Source: Fibrobacteraceae bacterium
GTDB lineage: Bacteria; Fibrobacterota; Fibrobacteria; Fibrobacterales; Fibrobacteraceae
Reading direction: 5' to 3'
Assembly: GCA_017625775.1 (NCBI GenBank)
Contig: JAGAKE010000014.1
Coordinates: 1-64,000, forward strand
Length of the DNA: 64,000 bases
A model generated the notes under the pieces. That model ran no database searches. It was given only the letters and a program-made list of their open reading frames with translations, and was not told where the DNA came from. Shown here one piece after another: positions 61,273 to 64,000 of the stretch (positions are counted from its first letter, which is position 1; every line of letters starts with the position of its first letter). A program made the translations under genes and the position numbers.

Positions 61273-61583
61273 ACATGAGTCGCTTTAAGCAGAGTTTTCT
61301 TTTTGTAGAAATGTTTGTTGGCTTTTTGTCTATTATTTTTGGCATTGTTCTTTCGTGGCTTGTTCGAGGAACGGGATATTATCTAGGAGCTTTAATGCTT
61401 TGTATTACAGGTGCGCTAACGCTTGTTTTAAGTTTTAAAGAATGGAAAGTACCAACACTTCAAACTGAACGTTTTCAAGTAATGAATTTACTTTTTACTA
61501 TTTTACGCCGGGCGTTCTTCTTTTTGAATTTAATGCTTTCTTCATTAGTCATTGGCACCATTTTTCAGATTATTGAGTATTAG
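61269..61583 (+). CDS. Small membrane protein coupled to BamA-like gene
   Basis: 104 aa with three hydrophobic segments (FVEMFVGFLSIIFGIVLSWL, LGALMLCITGALTLVLSF, FFFLNLMLSSLVIGTIF) and no signal-peptide-like cleavage site. Not recognised. The last codons (GAG TAT TAG) are the first bases of a tandem repeat, so the repeat supplies the end of the gene; the original C-terminus may have been different. Confidence 0.6.
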   Translation: MNMSRFKQSFLFVEMFVGFLSIIFGIVLSWLVRGTGYYLGALMLCITGALTLVLSFKEWKVPTLQTERFQVMNLLFTILRRAFFFLNLMLSSLVIGTIFQIIEY

Positions 61584-61855
61584 AGAAACTCATTGCGCTC
61601 GGCTATGCCAACTCGCACAAGTGCGGTTGTCGCAGCTCTCGCTTGTTGAGTATTAGATAAACTCATTGCGCTCGGCTATGCCAACTCGCACAAGTGCGGT
61701 TGTCGCAGCTCTCGCTTGTTGAGTATTAGATAAACTCGTTGCGCTCGGCTATGCCAACTCGCACAAGTGCGGTTGTCGCAGCTCTTGCTTGTTGAGTTTT
61801 AGATAAACTCATTGTGCTCGGTCATGTCAGATTGATCAAGCTCATCTGTTAATAA
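61575..61855. repeat. Tandem array of 73-bp hairpin repeats (array 2)
   Basis: Units start at 61575, 61648, 61721 and 61794 (exact 73-base period); the first three are nearly identical and the fourth diverges. The unit is the reverse complement family of array 1 at 24458-24675. It has a hairpin GCAC-AA-GTGC within CTCGGCTATGCCAACTCG. The diverged fourth unit carries the alternative stem TGATC-AA-GCTCA, closely matching one unit of array 1. Confidence 0.88.
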
Positions 61856-61857
61856 CT

Positions 61858-61959
61858 TGTCATCGCGAACGGCACTTGTGCCGTGTGGCGAACTTGTTTT
61901 TTTGTCATTACGAGCGTAGCGAAGTAATCCCAAAAAAAAGTGTTGCTTGCAATGACAAA
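61858..61959. repeat. Palindromic MITE-like elements
   Basis: A perfect GGCACTTGTGCC palindrome near 61871, then TTTGTCATT (61901-61909) and AATGACAAA (61951-61959) as 9-bp terminal inverted repeats. They enclose GTCATTACGAGCGTAGCGAA, a form of a dispersed repeat (GTCATTGCGAGC...) widespread in bacterial genomes. The 350 bases after it, up to the terminator at 62258, show no convincing gene; they contain a G-rich patch near 62080. Confidence 0.55.
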
Positions 61960-62257
61960 ATACTCACACAACAAAACTTGCTTGCAAGAGACAAAACGAA
62001 AAACGAAAACCCTTCACAAAACACAATTTTCAAAAATCAAAGTTCACTTAAAATTAAAACACAAGAGCGTCTGCCAAGGAAGGGGAGGCAGGGAGGGGAC
62101 CGTGCGGCCTTCGCAATTCCGAGTTTGAATCCCATCCAAAGAAAAAATGGTAAAAGAAATACGATGAAATCGCTTCATTTGCTATGATATTTTTTAGAAT
62201 CGGTGGGGTATTCCTGCGTGTGAAAAACATCGGTATAGCACTTTTTCTGTAAAAAAA

Positions 62258-62290
62258 AACATCGCCTTGGCGCTAAGCCAAGGCGATGTT
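62258..62290 (-). terminator. Terminator after GH51-type gene
   Basis: AACATCGCCTTGGC / GCCAAGGCGATGTT with a 5-base loop; on the minus strand followed by a long T run. 20 bases past the stop. Confidence 0.92.
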
Positions 62291-62310
62291 TTAGTTAGAA
62301 AGCTAACAGA

Positions 62311-64000
62311 TTATTCAATCGTAATGAGAGTAAGTGTACGTTTACCAACTTTAATTGGTTTAGATACATCTACACCCTTCTTAGCCTTCTTAGAAGGATC
62401 GTTTGCCCAACCTTCTTTGAGCTTTTCAGAACTGCGATCCAAAGTTTGGACAGTTGCTTTACCCTTGAAGCCAGGAATATCAAGCTTCAATTCATAATCG
62501 CTATAAGGGCTCTTGTTTACAACGAGCAAAGATTTCTTCTTACCATTTTCTGTGTAGTAAGTGGTAAGTAAGGATTCATTGTCGCCGGTAATTTCTGTTT
62601 TCAAGAGTTTTCCGCGAAGAGCGTCAGAAGCCATTTGGAATGCCCAGTAGCTTGGACGTGGGCAGTTCATGCATTCTTCAGCAGAACGAGTTAAGTAACC
62701 ATAGTCACCGCCTTCTGGAGTAATATCGTTGTGGATATCCCAATATTGTGCGTTGTCAACATTTTCAGTTGCAAGCATTGCGAGGTAATCTGCAACGAAC
62801 AAACCGTTTTCAAGAGCGATGGTTTGTGGGCCTGGGTTGAAGTCAACAGAGTTCCATTCTGTGAGCCACAATTCAAACTTCTTTTCTTTATTGAAGTGTT
62901 TGGTCCACTTGTCAACGAGCTTATGGAGACGGCTGTAGATAGGAACCAAGTCTTGTGGTGCAGAAAGGAGAGCAAAGTCGTTTTCTTCACCGAAGTGTTG
63001 TGGGTAGTGGTGAACGATAATACCATCGGCAATGTCACCAGTTTCACGGAGAACGTTGTCATTCCATTCACCATCTAGCACACCAAGAACAGCAACCTTA
63101 ATAGTTGGGTCAACTTTCTTCATTGCTTCGATGAACTTGCGAGCACGTTTACCGTAAATGGTTCCACCATCTTTACCATATTTTTCGTAGTATGGGTGCC
63201 AGTTACCATAAACTTCGTTACCAATTTCCCAATACTTGATGCCAGCTTTCTTATCTACGTTGGTGTGTTTTACCCAAGCAGCAGCTTCTTGTTCTGTACC
63301 AGAACCGAAGTTTACTGTGAACATAGCATTAGAGCCAGTCTTCTTCAACCATTCTAAGAATTCATCAGTATCCACCATCCAATCCTTATTGTCAAGGATT
63401 TCTTTCCAGTGGTCGTCATCAGCACGAAGACCGCCTGGGTAACGGATAATGCCGTGATTGATACGTTTTACGTATTCAGATGTTTGAACTTTGAATTTCT
63501 TGTTGTCGAGCATATCGCCATCCCAAAGGGCAGCGTTAATACCGAAGAGACCGCCAGAAATTTCTGGGTTCAAAACTTCGCTTGTGCCTTTAACATTTAC
63601 TTTTACAACAGCTGGACGAGCAGCTTGTTTTACTTCGCGGAGGTTAGTAAGCTTGATGTTATCAACTTCGAAGCTACCGTTAGAACCTTCTCCACCTGGT
63701 TTGAAGTCAAGAGAAACAACGCCCTTCAAGTCGAATACGCCGTTTTCCTTTGCTCCAGGAGGTTGATAGTAAGGGAATTTTGCGAAGTTACGGAATGGAA
63801 CGATTACAGTGTTACGGCCACGAGGAACACCTGTGTTAGAAACGAAGAGTTCGTTTCCAGCATCGCCAATTTGAACAGTAATGGACTGCCATGCACGTTC
63901 AGAGTAAACGTCGAACATGATACCCCAGTGATTAGTCCAATCGCGGTCCTTAGCAGGACGATTGTTCTTAGCCATATCAAATACAACGTCAACCCAGTCA
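62311..64000 (-). CDS. GH51-type glycoside hydrolase with CBM-like domain, 5' end outside window
   Basis: At least 562 residues; the frame is still open at 64000 (DWVDVVFDM precedes the first internal Met), so the N-terminus with its signal peptide is not seen. The visible N-terminal part is a CBM11/CBM30-like beta sandwich (GVVSLDFKPGGEGS, FEVDNIKLTNL). The catalytic domain follows, with HGIIRYPGGLRADDDHW, KYWEIGNEVYGNW (acid/base Glu), GIIVHHYPQHF and LWLTEWNSVDF (nucleophile Glu), then a C-terminal beta domain. The order and motifs resemble Fibrobacter succinogenes endoglucanase F (GH51); arabinofuranosidase activity is the alternative. Codon use is rich in C-ending codons, like groEL, suggesting strong expression. 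Confidence 0.75.
   Translation of the reverse strand, partial: DWVDVVFDMAKNNRPAKDRDWTNHWGIMFDVYSERAWQSITVQIGDAGNELFVSNTGVPRGRNTVIVPFRNFAKFPYYQPPGAKENGVFDLKGVVSLDFKPGGEGSNGSFEVDNIKLTNLREVKQAARPAVVKVNVKGTSEVLNPEISGGLFGINAALWDGDMLDNKKFKVQTSEYVKRINHGIIRYPGGLRADDDHWKEILDNKDWMVDTDEFLEWLKKTGSNAMFTVNFGSGTEQEAAAWVKHTNVDKKAGIKYWEIGNEVYGNWHPYYEKYGKDGGTIYGKRARKFIEAMKKVDPTIKVAVLGVLDGEWNDNVLRETGDIADGIIVHHYPQHFGEENDFALLSAPQDLVPIYSRLHKLVDKWTKHFNKEKKFELWLTEWNSVDFNPGPQTIALENGLFVADYLAMLATENVDNAQYWDIHNDITPEGGDYGYLTRSAEECMNCPRPSYWAFQMASDALRGKLLKTEITGDNESLLTTYYTENGKKKSLLVVNKSPYSDYELKLDIPGFKGKATVQTLDRSSEKLKEGWANDPSKKAKKGVDVSKPIKVGKRTLTLITIE

Noticed and set aside
61876..62187. 103-codon frame in the repeat region
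   Set aside because: Composed of palindromic repeat DNA and low-complexity sequence, no start signal or domain.

Overview
The window looks like chromosome from a Fibrobacter-type bacterium (phylum Fibrobacterota, FCB group). Reasons visible in the sequence: AT-rich DNA; secreted plant-cell-wall enzymes (PL9 pectate lyase, GH5 endoglucanase, GH51-type enzyme) whose modules are joined by poly-serine linkers and end in short C-terminal sorting-type domains; lipoproteins with PCMD and CBM11-like domains; a TIGR02147/DUF4423-type regulator, a family expanded in Fibrobacter; and a Gram-negative envelope gene set (lnt, lpxH-like, BamA-like, TonB-dependent receptor). The genus is an inference from these families.

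Layout. 0-1.3 kb: tail and right end of an IS3/IS150-like element inserted into a pectate lyase gene. 1.3-9.8 kb: tgt, then purH(AICARFT)-DUF494-like-trmFO-membrane glycosyltransferase with NPCBM-MurG-like transferase-unknown, all tightly packed. 9.9-12.1 kb: glgB. 12.4-20.5 kb: GH5 endoglucanase followed by an outer-membrane-protein/PCMD-lipoprotein/PCMD-lipoprotein operon. 20.7-22.7 kb: groES-groEL (minus strand) behind a sequence that fits a sigma-54 promoter. 23.0 kb: xth. 23.8-29.1 kb: accessory island with two small unknown genes, a hairpin-rich tandem repeat array, a decayed surface-protein gene, a structured-RNA candidate, a 66-aa gene, a single-chain type IIG restriction-modification enzyme and a structured repeat element. 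29.1-33.7 kb: housekeeping metabolism (M18 aminopeptidase, dapB, ferredoxin, argB-argD). 33.7-35.9 kb: two glycosyltransferases plus a small unknown. 35.9-38.1 kb: TIGR02147 regulator with a CBM11-like lipoprotein. 38.4-40.6 kb: amino-acid ABC transporter with a permuted substrate-binding region. 40.7-42.3 kb: LamG protein and a broken DUF3990/DUF3791 toxin-antitoxin-like pair. 42.4-48.7 kb: valS, lnt-rsmI-lipoprotein. 48.8-57.2 kb: lpxH-like, argH, M15 dipeptidase, TonB-dependent receptor, omega-amidase, DUF1573-like protein, tRNA-Pro, carboxynorspermidine-synthase-like gene. 57.4-59.5 kb: DUF4143 ATPase, helicase remnant, RNase P RNA. 59.5-64 kb: BamA-like protein, small membrane protein, second copy of the hairpin repeat array, and the 3' part of a GH51-type glycoside hydrolase that runs off the window.

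How it fits together: lysine/peptidoglycan (dapB, M15 dipeptidase), arginine (argB, argD, argH), RNA modification (tgt, trmFO, rsmI, rnpB, valS) and envelope biogenesis form the core. The cellulase/pectinase and PCMD/CBM lipoproteins are the fibre-degradation layer. The most unusual items are: the rod-shaped RNA with a competing terminator upstream of the restriction-modification operon; two dispersed structured elements with conserved single-stranded blocks and divergent stems (28.9 and 45.3 kb); an approximately 73-bp hairpin repeat family in two arrays with covarying stems; the sigma-54-type promoter at groESL; the internally deleted DUF3990 gene; and a family of near-identical terminator hairpins. 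No CRISPR array was seen.
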